Part shown: piece by piece, positions 48,215-59,872 of the stretch
How the letters are laid out: each line of letters begins with the position of its first letter
Position numbering within the stretch: the first letter of the stretch is position 1
Assembly (NCBI RefSeq): GCF_002994745.2
Contig: NW_020126818.1
Coordinates: forward strand, 310,001 to 374,000
Direction: 5' to 3'
Source of the DNA: Rosa chinensis
Lineage: Eukaryota; Streptophyta; Magnoliopsida; Rosales; Rosaceae
Length of the DNA stretch: 64,000 nt
Made by a program: the position numbers and the translations under genes
Notes under the pieces: model-generated
Databases searched by the model: none
The model's input: only the letters and a program-made list of their open reading frames with translations
What the model was told of the DNA's origin: nothing

Positions 48215-50949
48215 GAATCAGCCCTACAACTTGCGTCCATAGGATACTTCTGGAGGAGGGGTCTAAACCTACTAGAGAGGCTCAACGTCGTCTCAACCCT
48301 CCAATGATGGAAGTAGTGAAGAAGGAGGTTATCAAACTCCTTGATTGTGGGGTAATCTACCCCATTTCAGACTCCAAGTGGGTCTCCCCAGTTCAGGTCG
48401 TGCCCAAGAAATCTGGGATCACTGTGGTGAAGAATGCTGATAACGAACTGGTGCCTCAAAGGACAGTCACAGGCCACAGAGTTTGCATTGACTATAGGAG
48501 GCTCAACGCAACTACAAGGAAAGACCACTTTCCTCTGCCATTCATTGATCAGATGCTTGAGCGCCTAGCTGGACATGACTACTACTGCTTCCTGGATGGA
48601 TATTCTGGTTACAACCAGATTGCAATTGCAAATGAAGATCAAGAGAAGACAACCTTCACTTGCCCCTTTGGAACGTTTGCTTATAGACGTATGCCCTTCG
48701 GACTTTGCAACGCTCCAGGTACTTTTCAGAGGTGTATGGTAAGTATCTTTTCAGATTATATTGAGAAAATCATAGAGGTATTCATGGATGACTTTTCAGT
48801 TTTTGGAAAGAATTTTGATGATTGTCTTAATAATCTGGAAATAATTCTGAAACGATGCATGGAAACTAACCTTGTCTTAAACTGGGAAAAATGTCATTTT
48901 ATGGTTAAGCAAGGAATAGTTCTAGGACATATTGTCTCTGCTAGGGGTATAGAGGTTGATAAAGCCAAGGTTGATATTGTGCGTCACTTACCCTCTCCCA
49001 CTTCTGTGAGAGAGATTCGTTCTTTCCTTGGCCATGCAGGTTTTTATAGGAGGTTCATCAAGGACTTCTCTCAGATTTCGAGACCCTTATGTCAACTACT
49101 CCAGAAGGATGTGCCCTTCCACTTTGACAAGGAGTGTCAAGAAGCTTTTGACAAGCTTAAGGAGTTGTTGACATCTGCCCCCATCATGTTACCTCCAGAC
49201 TGGTCCTTGCCCTTTGAGTTGATGTGTGATGCCTCTGACTATGCAGTTGGAGCTGTTTTAGGGCAAAGGAAGGACAAGCTGCCCTATGCCATCTACTACG
49301 CCTCAAGGACTCTCAATGATGCACAAATGAATTACTCCACCACAGAGAAAGAGCTCCTTGCAGTTGTCTTTGCCCTTGAGAAGTTTCGCTCTTACTTACT
49401 TGGTACCAAAGTTACTATCTTTACTGACCATGCAGCTTTGAAATACTTGATGACCAAGAAGGAGGCGAAACCAAGGCTTATCAGATGGATCCTACTCTTG
49501 CAAGAGTTTGATGTGGAAATCAAGGACAAGAAGGGTAGTGAAAACGTGGTAGCTGATCATTTGAGTCGTTTGGTGCACGCAGAAGACCGTCTCCCTCTGG
49601 TGGAGACGTTTCCAGATGAACAACTCTTTGGAATCCAGGTAAGTGAACCATGGTATGCAGACATTGTGAATTATATTGTGTCTAGAAAGATTCCTGATAC
49701 CATGTCACGTGCTCATAGGGATAGGCTTAGGAAAACTGTTAAGCAATATGTTTGGGATGAACCTTATTTGTGGAAGTGTTGCTCTGATCAATTGATTAGG
49801 AGATGTGTGCCTGAACATGAACATAATGCTATACTTTCTTTTTGCCACTCTAAAGCATGTGGGGGTCACTTTGGGTCTAAGAAGACTGCGTTTAAGGTGC
49901 TAGAGTCTGGGTTCTATTGGCCAACATTATTTAGGGATGCACATGCCTATTGTTTAACTTGTGATAAGTGCCAAAGAACAGGAAATCTAGGTCCTAGAGA
50001 TCAAATGCCATTGTCCAATATAATAACTGTTGAAATATTTGATGTCTGGGGTATAGATTTCATGGGACCTTTCCCTTCATCTTTTGGGTTTCTCTATATC
50101 TTACTTGCAGTGGACTATGTTTCCAAATGGGTGGAAGCAAAGGCCACTAGAACTAATGACTCTAAGGTTGTTGCAGATTTTATCAAGTCTAACATCTTTA
50201 GCAGGTTTGGAATGCCTAGAGTTCTCATTAGTGATGGAGGATCCCATTTTTGCAATCGGACGATTGAGGCTCTCTTGAAGAGATATGATGTCACACATAA
50301 GGTTTCTACACCTTATCACCCACAAACTAGTGGGCAGGCTGAGGTCTCTAATCGTCAGATTAAGGGGATATTGGAGAAGACTGTGAACCCCAACAGGAAG
50401 GACTGGTCCTTGCGTCTAGAGGATGCTTTGTGGGCCTACAGAACTGCATACAAAACTCCCATAGGTATGTCACCATATCGAATTATCTATGGCAAACCTT
50501 GCCATTTACCTGTGGAGTTGGAGCACAAAGCTTGGTGGGCTGTGAAGCAGTTCAACATGGATATGGATGCAGCTGGGCTTCATAGGAAGTTGCAATTGCA
50601 AGAGTTAGAGGAGATTAGGAATGATGCCTTCGAAAGTGCTAAGATTTACAAGGACAAGACTAAGGCATTCCATGACAAAATGATTCGAAGGAAGACTTTT
50701 GTTGTGGGTCAAAAAGTTCTTCTTTTCCACTCTCGTCTCAAACTCTTCCCAGGTAAGCTTCGTTCTCGTTGGATTGGGCCTTTTGTTATCACTCATGTAT
50801 TTTCTCATGGAGCTGTGCAGATAAAGAGTGAACAAACAAGCAATGAGTTCAAAGTGAATGGGCATCGCTTGAAGCCTTACTATGAGGCATTTGTGGAACA
50901 TGAAGTGGAGGATGTACCCCTCCAAAACGTTCCCAACCCTGAGGATTAA
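48215..50949 (+). CDS. gag-pol: RT-RNase H-integrase part of the gag-pol polyprotein, element B
   Basis: It continues the B frame after G; with the TSD counted once the two parts stay in phase, predicting about 1883 residues in all. Counting from the Met at 48304: RT with YSGYNQI (about 100), [13 protein letters not shown], and the catalytic FMDDF at 160-164; RNase H with [13 protein letters not shown] (first Asp at 309) and [10 protein letters not shown]; a zinc-binding integrase N-terminus ending CLTCDKC; the catalytic core with D585, D644 and E680 (35 residues between the last two, as in the family); then WIGPFVI. No chromodomain. All key residues are present, so the enzymes look functional. 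It turns RNA into cDNA and inserts it into the genome. G at its 5' side cuts it from Gag and protease. Confidence 0.96.
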
Positions 50950-50960
50950 ATGGAGGTACA

Positions 50961-51012
50961 AGTCTAGGCTGAAAGACTATAAACATTAAGCGCTGCTTGG
51001 GAGGCAACCCAA
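50961..51012 (+). promoter_or_regulatory. 3' hairpin module HP1-AGCGCT-HP2 (element B)
   Basis: HP1 pairs AGTCT (50961-50965) with AGACT (50974-50978), AGCGCT is at 50989-50994, and HP2 pairs TTGGG (50997-51001) with CCCAA (51008-51012). It begins 11 bases after the pol stop. Confidence 0.6.
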
Positions 51013-52929
51013 TTCAGAAGTAGCTGTGGAGGAGTCGTCAACGCAGATTTGTTTTATCTCTCCCTTTTACTTCTCCAATTTTTCTTTATTTTGGTAGTCA
51101 TTTTCGTAAATTCCATCCCTATATGCTGACTTGTTTCATTGCATGCTTATTCTTGATTACATTGAGGACAATGCAATATTTAAGTGTGGGGGAAGGGATT
51201 TATACTTTTGTTTTGAGTCATATTTTGAGTCATATATATTGAAAAATACAAAAAAATTGAAAAATGTCAAAAATTTAAAAAAAAATTTCGTTGCTTTTGC
51301 TTTTGTTTTGGAGTCTTAGGGTGCCCTTTCAACTGTCTAGGATGATTCTATATCTCTGAAATCATGACTAAAAGAGGATCACAAAATTGAGATGATTTAA
51401 AAATGGTATTCTTTGGTTAATTGAGATATATGAAAAATATATGCCTTGTAGTGGATATGGATTTCGAAACTTTGGTACAGAAAATATGAGCATGTTAAGA
51501 TGAGTTTTGATTCATAAAAGCCATGTGAGATAATTGAGCCATGTCCCTTTTTCCTTGAAGTGAATCGAAAATATATATTCTTAATTTCTTGGCGATATTT
51601 TGATGATCTCATTATTCTTTCATTTGATTGATTGCTTGCCATAGATTAAGTTTGATGGACTAGAGAATGCTAGAATTCACTCTTGTGCTTGTTGAGACGT
51701 TATATCAATACATGGCCCTGATTCTGGAAGGGATAGAGGCACCTTAGGAATTACCACCATTGCCAAATAAACCTGTGTCCCCATTTGTGCCCGTCGTGGG
51801 ACTCCCCTAGATAAGCCCCTTTGAGCCTACATTAAGCCTTTTCGTTCATCACCCTAAAATCCTTAACCATGAAGCTTAGTATAGTAACAACCCTACCCTT
51901 TGTTCTAAGAACTTAGTGGAGCTATCTTTTGAGACATACTACATGGGTTTGGTGCTAAGGATGGAAATTGAGAAGAGGTTAAAGTTCAAGTGTGGGGGTA
52001 GACTTGTCCATAAAGAAAAAAATATGTGAAAGCCGTGAAAAAATGAAAAGAAAAGAAAAAAATGTACGGCTAGAAAAGAAAAGAAAGAAATATTTATGGA
52101 TTTTAGTCCCCCATACTTAGTGATTTTGGAGTTTACGTTGAAATGAAGGCCTACTAAAGAAAAATTTGGCCTTTGTCCATTCACTATAGTTCAGGGGAAG
52201 TTTACAATGAAGATTGGGCCCAACATGAAGATACTAGGCCCCTTTTATGTTACCTCTTGTGGAAGTGACGTTTTTGCAATGCATTGGTGGATTTCTTGTG
52301 GTCTCTACATTTACATGTGCTCTGCTAGGTTTTTAGGACACTTTGATAAATCCTTACCCTTCATTTCTTAAAACCTTGAGCCTTGGCCCCATTACAACCT
52401 TTGAGAAGACCTTCTTGATCCTTAAGATGGGACAGCCCTTGATGTGGAGATGAGTTACAAGAGTTGAACATATGGCTTGGGTCCATCTGTGCAAGTAGTT
52501 GGTATCCTTCATGAGATCTTTAAAGAAAATTATACATGTGCTTTCGTTTCTTACATTATGTGATATACTTGCTATCTGTCACATATACTTGAGTGTATAA
52601 GCTTCTAAGCATTGCCATGATCTGAGAGAAGAAAGAGGGATATACCTTGTGAGATTTGAATCAAACTTGTTTGAAACATGCTTAACAGAAACCATCACCA
52701 TTGTTTCAACCAAGTCCTACTTGTGTATATGTAAATTATGTGTTTTAATTAACTCTCGAATGCCTAAACATGGAATCTTGATTGAGTGCTAATCTTGGTG
52801 TTGTGAAAGTAAGAGATTGCTGAGACAAATAGTTGAAGGGCAATAGAGTCTTTGTTTGTAAAGTCTTTAATTTTCGTTGAGTCTTAGTATGTGTCTTAGT
52901 GTGATTTTGCTAAGGGACTAGCAAAAGCT

Positions 52930-52944
52930 AAGTGTGGGGGAATT
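52930..52944 (+). other. Polypurine tract of element B
   Basis: AAGTGTGGGGGAATT directly before the 3' LTR. Confidence 0.88.
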
Positions 52945-55255
52945 TGATAGGAGCATTTTAATGCGACGTTTTAACTGCATTTCCCTACATTTTCTGCGTT
53001 ATTTCCTTAATAAAACTCTGTTTAGGAAAGTTTCCATTCTTTGATTGGGAAAGTTCCTCTTTGTAGAAAGTTTCTATTTTTGTAGTTTCTATTTATCATT
53101 TTTAGTAAGTTTCCATTTTCGGTAGTTTCTATTTTCATTTTTAGAAAGTTTCCCATTTTCAGTTTAGGAAAGTTGCCATTTTTCATTTTTAGGAAAGTTT
53201 CTATTTTTCTTACTAGTTTCTATTTTCAGGACCTCCGAGCTAGAAAGTGGAAATGAACTCATAAATGGAAAGAGGAGCTTGCGAACTACAAGGGGAGCAA
53301 AGATGAAGAACAATGAGCCACAGAAATGAGCAGAAATGAAGAGAAGAAGTTTTCCTGGTCCAACCAGGAAACCCTGCGGAAAGGAGGAAGGCTTCCCTAG
53401 CAAGTTTCCAACGCAACCATGAAAAATAAATGGAAAAATAATGTGTTTTGCGTTGGAAAATGAGAAGGCTTGAAGATGAAGCAACGAGGCCCAAGAACTC
53501 TTTGGATTTTCGGCAAATTGGATAATGGCCCATCAAAGCCCATGACATTAGGGTTTGTGACGCAAACCCTAGCCCTTAAAGATGTTTGCCGTGAATTTGC
53601 AAGAGAGAAACAAGGAGGAGGCGTCCAAAAATCAGAAAATAATAAGAAGATTTCGGTGGAGATTTTCTAGGGCTATTTTTATGGAAAGAAAATCTACTTG
53701 AAGAAACCCTAGAAGACCTAGCCGTCCAAGCCAAGAGGAAATCAAGGAATTGCCGTGCAAAATAAAGAAGAAACCCTAGAGAATTCGGCAAAGATTTTAT
53801 CTAGAGAGTTTTAAGGAAAGAAAATATGTGTGGAGACCAAGAAAAGCTCAAAAGAAGTCTAGATACATTCCTATATTCCCTAAAGAGTTTTGGCCGAAAT
53901 AAAAGAGAAAAATCAGAATATTATCAAGGGAATTTCGGCAAGAATTATTTAGGGAATTAAATGGAATTTTGTGATTGGTTGCACCACCTCATAAGGCTTA
54001 TGTGGCAAGCAAGCATTGGAGGAAATTATGTGGAGTTATATCATTGTGCCGTGAGATTACTAGGGTTACAAGGCTTGGAGAACAAAGGAAGCCGTCCCCT
54101 ATATATTCATCTCTTCTTTCAACGTCAAGAGTTCCCAAGTTCCATTCTTTACGTTTACACTTTGAGAAAATAATTCAGAAAACTCTTTAGACTAGCCGTG
54201 CTCCTCTCCATCCTCTAGGGTAACCACGAAGTGCAAGCAAGGCCAAGGAAGAAGAAGACAAGCCGTGCACACCATCCACCCTCCACCTTGAAGATTGCTT
54301 TCGAAATTCAAGAGACCACATCATCACTTCATTCATCTCATCTTCATCACGGTGTAATCCGATTCTCCTTGTACCTTTGCTTTGTATTTTCGTTGGTTTT
54401 GCCTTAGTTGACACATATGTATGAACAAGTATTGTTTTCTGAAATTTTATGATGAATTGTTAATTTTCAGATTCATATATTGCGATTTATGGTTGCTTTT
54501 GTGTGAGTGTTTGATCAAATTTGCATGATAGAAATCTTTTGTATGATTATCTTGAATGGTTCGAAACATTTAGGGTTCTTATGTGATTGTTGCTACGAAT
54601 TTGAGAACATGAATCAACTTTTTGGTTTTGTGTTCTTGAATCGATAAGTAGTAAAGGTTTTGTACAAAAACCGAATTTAATCAAAGAAGATTGCAATTAG
54701 GTGGACTTTTTCATACTAAGTTGCACATTTGAGTTGATAGCCTTTCTAGGTGTTTATTGCGTTAAACATGACATGATTGACTAGCTTTCTAGGGCTTGAT
54801 TGCATGTTTGATAGAATTAATCTAGGTGCTTTCACTTAGGTTAATTAGCATTGAAAGTAAAATATGGGAAATTGTTTGCTTTTGAACGTTTCACATGATC
54901 AACTCCTCTTGCATGACTATGATGAACAATGATGAACTTGAATTAATTTTAATCATGAGTTTCGACTTTGATCTTTGTTCTTGCATTCCATTTGTATTTT
55001 TATGTTTTTGCATTTTAATTATTTAGGTAACTTAGATTTTATTTTCGGAAATTAAAACCAAAAACCAAAAACTCCCCCCTTTTTCGTAAATATGTCTATA
55101 TTTTGTAAATATTATACTTTGTTTTAATTTTAATTGTTTAATTGTTTGACAATGACAGGTGTACCCTCAATCCCCGGAATAGAACGATCCCTATTTATTA
55201 CGTACTACTAATGACATTTCAGGGTTAAATTGGTCGCTCGATAAAAGCGACATCA
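52945..55255 (+). repeat. 3' LTR of element B (alpha class)
   Basis: 2311 bp. TATA box at 54100-54107. Against the 5' LTR I saw one missing T near 53127 and one extra C near 55077, and no other difference. Confidence 0.97.
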
Positions 55256-55260
55256 CGATA

Positions 55261-56978
55261 TTATTAATTATGTGCCTCATTTTAGCCTTATTTCTCCCTT
55301 AGTTTAGTGTTTTGAGTCATTAAGTCATTTTGAAAGTCTTGTTGAGTGTTTGGAGTGAAATAGGCGGAAAAAGTAAAATTCATGAAAAATCCTAGCTGGA
55401 TCAGGATTCCTAACTGTCAACTATTTTTGCGGTCTTTACATTTTAATTTTCCTTTATTTTCTCTAGAAAATTCTGATATTCTCCTGCTTGTTGTAGGAAA
55501 CGTTGCCTGGTTGAACTCTTGGAAACAGCAATGATGGAGTCATAAAATAAAGCATTAAGATATTTGACCAAGCAATGAAGAAGGGAAATAAAGGAGAAAA
55601 GATGTTTTCAGTTGAGGAATAAAAGAAAAAAGATGTTTCAGCTGGAAAATAAATAAGAGAAAGACGTTTTCAGTTGGGGAATAAAGGAGAAAAGACGTTT
55701 TCAGTTGAGGAATAAAAGAAAAAGATGTTTCAGCTGGAAAAATAAATAAGAGAAAGATGTTTCAGTTTGGAAATTAAAGGAATTGCCCCATTATGAGAGG
55801 AGTTAAGGCCATAAAGAAGACGTTTCAGTTGGGAAAGCCAACCAATGCTCCCCTATAAATAGGCAACGTCCAGAACTGAATTTGCATCACTTCCCAGCCA
55901 AGATCACTTCCCAGCCAAGATCATTCCAAGACTACCCAATTCACTCCTCAAACCTCCATATCTTACAAGACCGTGACCACCATCCATCCATCAATCTACA
56001 AAGCTCTAAGGCGCTGAGTCAAGGACGCTCCACCACCATAGTAGAGACAAGTTCATCACCTTGTTGCTAAGCCGCTGAGGAAAGCTTCAAAGTGTAACTA
56101 TGACTCTACTTATAATTTTTGTTTCGGTTTTGTGTGTTTCAACTTGCGAGTTGTGTAATTGGAGACATGGAATTTTCAGAATATTTTTATTAATATTTTT
56201 GAGATTTTCAGTTTATTATTGAGTTAATTTCGAGAATTCTTTTATGATGCATGTTACAATCTTGTGCCCTTTTACGTGTTTAGGTAATTTTCAGAGTTAG
56301 GTTAATAAGTTTGCATGCTAGAATAATGGTGAGAGTTCTTGTGTGTTTTCTTAATTTGCCAAGAGTAATTGTTATTTGTTAAGGCGCTGAGTTAAACAAG
56401 TAGCAATTAGTTCTAAAAAGTGGTAAAAACTATGTTCAATGGTTAAACGATTCTGGAAATTACGTGTTAAATTCTATGTCTAATGGTTAATTTGCACGTG
56501 TGAGTTGATTCGAGGGTTAGATAATACTACTAGTTAAGAGAATTACGCTGAGTGTTTTAGAAAATTAGTAGTATTAGGCTTGGTAAGGACTTTTCCGATT
56601 CAAGCCTACATTAGAATGAATCAGATAAGTGGATTGATCCGCTGAGGCTTTTCATTTGAGCTCTTATCTAGGCATTTAAGGTGGGCACATTTTTGTAGCA
56701 TGTTGAAATGAATTTTCTGTTTTTACACTTAGTAATTTCTGAGTGGTATTGGTCTAGGTTAGGGAAGTCGATCATTGTATATAGTTTTATTTGTTTTGTT
56801 TTTATTTTAAGTAGATTAGAAACCAACTTTCAAAACCCCCCATTTTATTCTTTTATTTGTTAATTGACCTTTTTGTGTAGGTGTGCCCTACAATCCCCGG
56901 ACTGAACGATCCCTGCTTATCCTATACTGACAACTACATTTTGCAGGGTTAAATTGTGAGGCTATTTCAGCAGAACCA
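55261..56978 (+). repeat. 5' LTR of element C, main part (delta class)
   Basis: It continues 31873-31899 after B. About seven tandem units of about 35 bp with GATGTTTCAGCTGG or a variant lie at about 55580-55830, just upstream of the TATA box (55854-55861). The end reads CAGAACCA, where the 3' LTR has CCGCATCA. Confidence 0.95.
55854..55861 (+). promoter_or_regulatory. TATA box of the element C 5' LTR
   Basis: TATAAATA after CTCCCC, directly downstream of the 35-bp tandem repeats. The same box lies at 60493-60500 in the 3' LTR. Confidence 0.65.
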
Positions 56979-56983
56979 ATTTT

Positions 56984-57001
56984 TGGCGCCGTTGCCGGGG
57001 A
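56984..57001 (+). other. Primer-binding site of element C, tRNA-Asp
   Basis: TGGCGCCGTTGCCGGGGA. CCGGGGATTGT (56995-57005) is an exact complement of U5 ACAATCCCCGG (56890-56900). Confidence 0.92.
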
Positions 57002-57820
57002 TTGTTAAAATCCCTTACACTTAAAGTGTCATCGATTTTGTTGTATATAGAATGCATGCTAATTTTTGTACTACACTTGTGGAATGGTGACAAATTGCGA
57101 TTTCGGTTAGGCCAAGCTTTAATTGTGATTTAGTTTAAGTTTTATGAGTGTTACGAAATTAAGCATGTCTTTTATCATTGTTGTACAATTTGTAGAAGTT
57201 GTTTTTTTTAACCATATTGTAAATTGAATGTGTTTCACTTATATTTTTTTTTTCAGCATGTTGTAAATTGTATGTGGTTCACTTAGATTAATATACTTAG
57301 GTTATGAATTTAGCTAAATACTTAATTGTTGTAAGTGTGTAAAATCGTATGAGTAGACAAGGGCCCTTTTGTTAATATTGGCCTAAACCCTTCATTAGTA
57401 CCTTACTCAGGTCTCTTGAGGTTGAGGGCGGCCTTTATTAGCACTTGGAGAACGGTCTAACACATTAGTTAATTTCCCAGCTGAGTAAGGGGCGCATACG
57501 GATGGTGTCTTAGGTTGAGACCCTGGGTGATGGGTTCAATTGGATCTCAGAGATACTATAGAATGAGCGTAAACCACTATGTGGGAGTAGCCGATAGGGG
57601 CCTAAACCTCAATGAGGGAGTAGCCTCCGTAGTATCACTAAAATGAGTCCTCCCTCTCACTTACCTCTTAATCTGGCCATTCTGCCTTCTGAAACAAAGG
57701 AAAGAGACTTGTGTCTGGGCGACTATCCCTATATCGTATCTCACCAATAGTAGTGGTTTCTATTGGGCTCGACTTACAACTTGGAACCAATTGAGATATT
57801 AACTATGTTTATAACAAACT

Positions 57821-57855
<35 letters not shown>

Positions 57856-58054
57856 TTGTGTGACATGCTTTAGGTATATCGGATTAAACATGACCTTGTT
57901 GAGGGTAGCTATTCTATAGTCCCATTGCACAAACGAGGTCCTCTGTTCCAGTACCTAAGTATGTAAATGTAAAACTAACTTAGAAAGTAGGAAAGACATA
58001 ATGTTTGTATTTCGAACCTTGTATATGTTACTAACACTTGTGAACAAGGAGAAG

Positions 58055-58106
58055 AGTCCAGGCTAAAGGACTATAAATATTAAGCGCTGCATGGGAGGCA
58101 ACCCAT
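58055..58106 (+). promoter_or_regulatory. 3' hairpin module HP1-AGCGCT-HP2 (element C)
   Basis: HP1 pairs AGTCC (58055-58059) with GGACT (58068-58072), AGCGCT is at 58083-58088, and HP2 pairs ATGGG (58091-58095) with CCCAT (58102-58106). Both stems carry paired changes relative to A and B. Confidence 0.62.
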
Positions 58107-59858
58107 TTCAATCGAAGCTGTGGAGGAGCCATCAACGAGAGTTTGACATTTCTATCCCTTCACTTGCTTAGGTTGAATTGTACTTGTGTCTTTGTTTGTT
58201 TGTTTGTTTGTTTTACCTTTCCCTTATTTTCGTAGCCCCCCATATTTAGGGTCTATATACCATATTTCTTGCCTACATTGAGGACAATGTAGATTCTAAG
58301 TGAGGGGTGGGTTTACACATTTATTTTCAGAATATTTTCAGTTTAAAAAAAAAAAAAAAAACATTTGTTTTTATAGAGTCTTTTTGTTTGTTTGAGTCTT
58401 AGGATGTTCCTAACGTCTAGGATGAACATGTCTCTGAATTCATGGCTGAAGGTTTTCACAATCGAAATAGGACTTAATTGAATTCTGTGGTTAATCGACA
58501 TTGTAATGCTTGTATGAAGATTTGAGATAGGATTGTAACTTGGTTCATTAAGCATGCTAGGATTAAGTCTGATTCATTTTACCCTAAGTGAGCTGTTGAG
58601 CTAAAATACTTTCTTTTCGAGTGCTTATTGATAAATTCAAAATTTCATGGCTGTATTTGCAAAACCTCATCATTCTTTGAAAATCCAATGATCATGTGCC
58701 ATAGATTTTAATGGACTAGAGAGTACTAGAACTCGGCTGTTGTGACTGTCAAAACTTGTATGCCATAATATGCACTGATCCTGGATAGGATAGAAGGCAT
58801 TAGGGTAACCACCATAGCCAAACAAGCATGTGTCCCCAACTGTGCCCGTCGTGGGACTCCTTAGAATGAACCCCTTTGAGCCTACGTTGAAAACCTTTGT
58901 TTCATCACCCTCACTACCCTACCATGAGCTTAGTACAGGATATCTCTACCCTTGTCTTAGGGACTTAGTAGAGCATGACATAGTATGTTGGGGTGACGAT
59001 GAAAGACAAGTGTGGGGTGGGGAAAATCCAAGAAAAAAAGAAGAGAAAAAAAATTTGCCGTAAAAAAAAAATGAAAGAAAATGAAAATGAAAAAGAAAGA
59101 AAGAAAAGCGGCAAAATAGAAGAAAAATTGAAAAGAAAACTCTTGGGAAATTGTTGAAGTGTGGTTTTGGACTTTCAAATTTGTAGAAGGCTCAAAGTTG
59201 AAAATTATGCCTTTGTCCATTCCCATGTTGGTTAGAGTGAAGGTTTGGCCCAAAACAATGATATTTGGTCTACAAAAATGATGACATAAGGTGGTCCTTA
59301 TATGCTCTGCTAGGTCCTTAGGATTTTTGTATCCTTAATATTCATTTCGAAAACCCTAGCTTAGTCCCATTACAACCAGTTTTAAGTGCTTACTTGATCC
59401 TTGAGATGGGCAGTGGAGTCAGTTATGCAGTCGAGCTTTTGGTTTAGGTCCATTTGTGCACTTAGTCATTTCATGAGGTCTTTAATAAATCTTCACAAAA
59501 TGCTTTTATTGATGAAATATGCAAGCTGTTTGTTGCCTTACAATTTGTTCTCTTGCATATACTTGAGTGTGAAGCTTTTAAGCATAGCCATTTCTGAGAG
59601 AAAAATTGAGAGTATGCCTTGTGAGTTTGGATTGGACTTGTTCGAAACATGCTATCATTCACTGTATAACTTAAGTTCTCCATATCTTGCTTAGTCATAT
59701 GAATGTCACATGTTTATTAACCATGGAATTATCTATGCGATTTTGATTAAGTGTTTAAACGTGAAAGCCATGAGTTTGGAGTCTCTGAGACAAAAGTTAG
59801 GAGCAATAGTCTTTGTTTTGTTTTGTATTTTTGTTTTGCTAAGGGACTAGCAAAAGCT

Positions 59859-59872
59859 AAGTGTGGGGTAGT
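59859..59872 (+). other. Polypurine tract of element C
   Basis: AAGTGTGGGGTAGT directly before the 3' LTR. Confidence 0.83.

Larger units (their letters stand above)
50950..52944 (+). other. 3' region of element B
   Basis: 1995 bp between the integrase stop and the LTR. It has the hairpin module (50961-51012), a CATTG/CAATG hairpin (51160-51173), polypurine-like tracts at 51182-51197 and 51988-51999, and the PPT at 52930-52944. No env-like ORF: the longest frames are below 90 codons and have no visible membrane or signal segment. Confidence 0.87.
31900..55255 (+). mobile_element. Element B: full-length, autonomous-type Athila-like element, holds element G
   Basis: LTRs 31900-34210 and 52945-55255 (2311 bp each), PBS 34216-34233, gag-pol 35950-38866 continuing at 48215-50949, PPT 52930-52944, TSD CGATA at 31895-31899 and 55256-55260. 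Without G it is about 14 kb. The LTRs differ by two single-base indels that I could see, so the insertion is recent. It has every function needed for transposition except that G splits the pol frame. Confidence 0.97.
56979..59872 (+). other. Non-coding interior of element C
   Basis: 2894 bp: PBS, leader copy 2 (about 57345-57790), an A run (about 57820-57852), the hairpin module (58055-58106), a perfect 8-bp hairpin CTACATTG/CAATGTAG (58273-58292), a polypurine-like tract (59008-59020) and the PPT (59859-59872). Gag and pol are absent. A 77-codon frame (58830-59063) and a 97-codon frame (59401-59694) resemble frames in F but show no known domain. Confidence 0.87.

Noticed and set aside
35950..50949. 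Endogenous pararetrovirus or other integrated virus
   Set aside because: Order protease-RT-RNase H-integrase, LTRs, TSDs and a tRNA-Asp primer site identify an LTR retrotransposon; no movement or coat protein is present.
55580..55830. CRISPR-like repeat array
   Set aside because: Head-to-tail imperfect ~35-bp units without unique spacers, inside a plant LTR: a minisatellite in U3.
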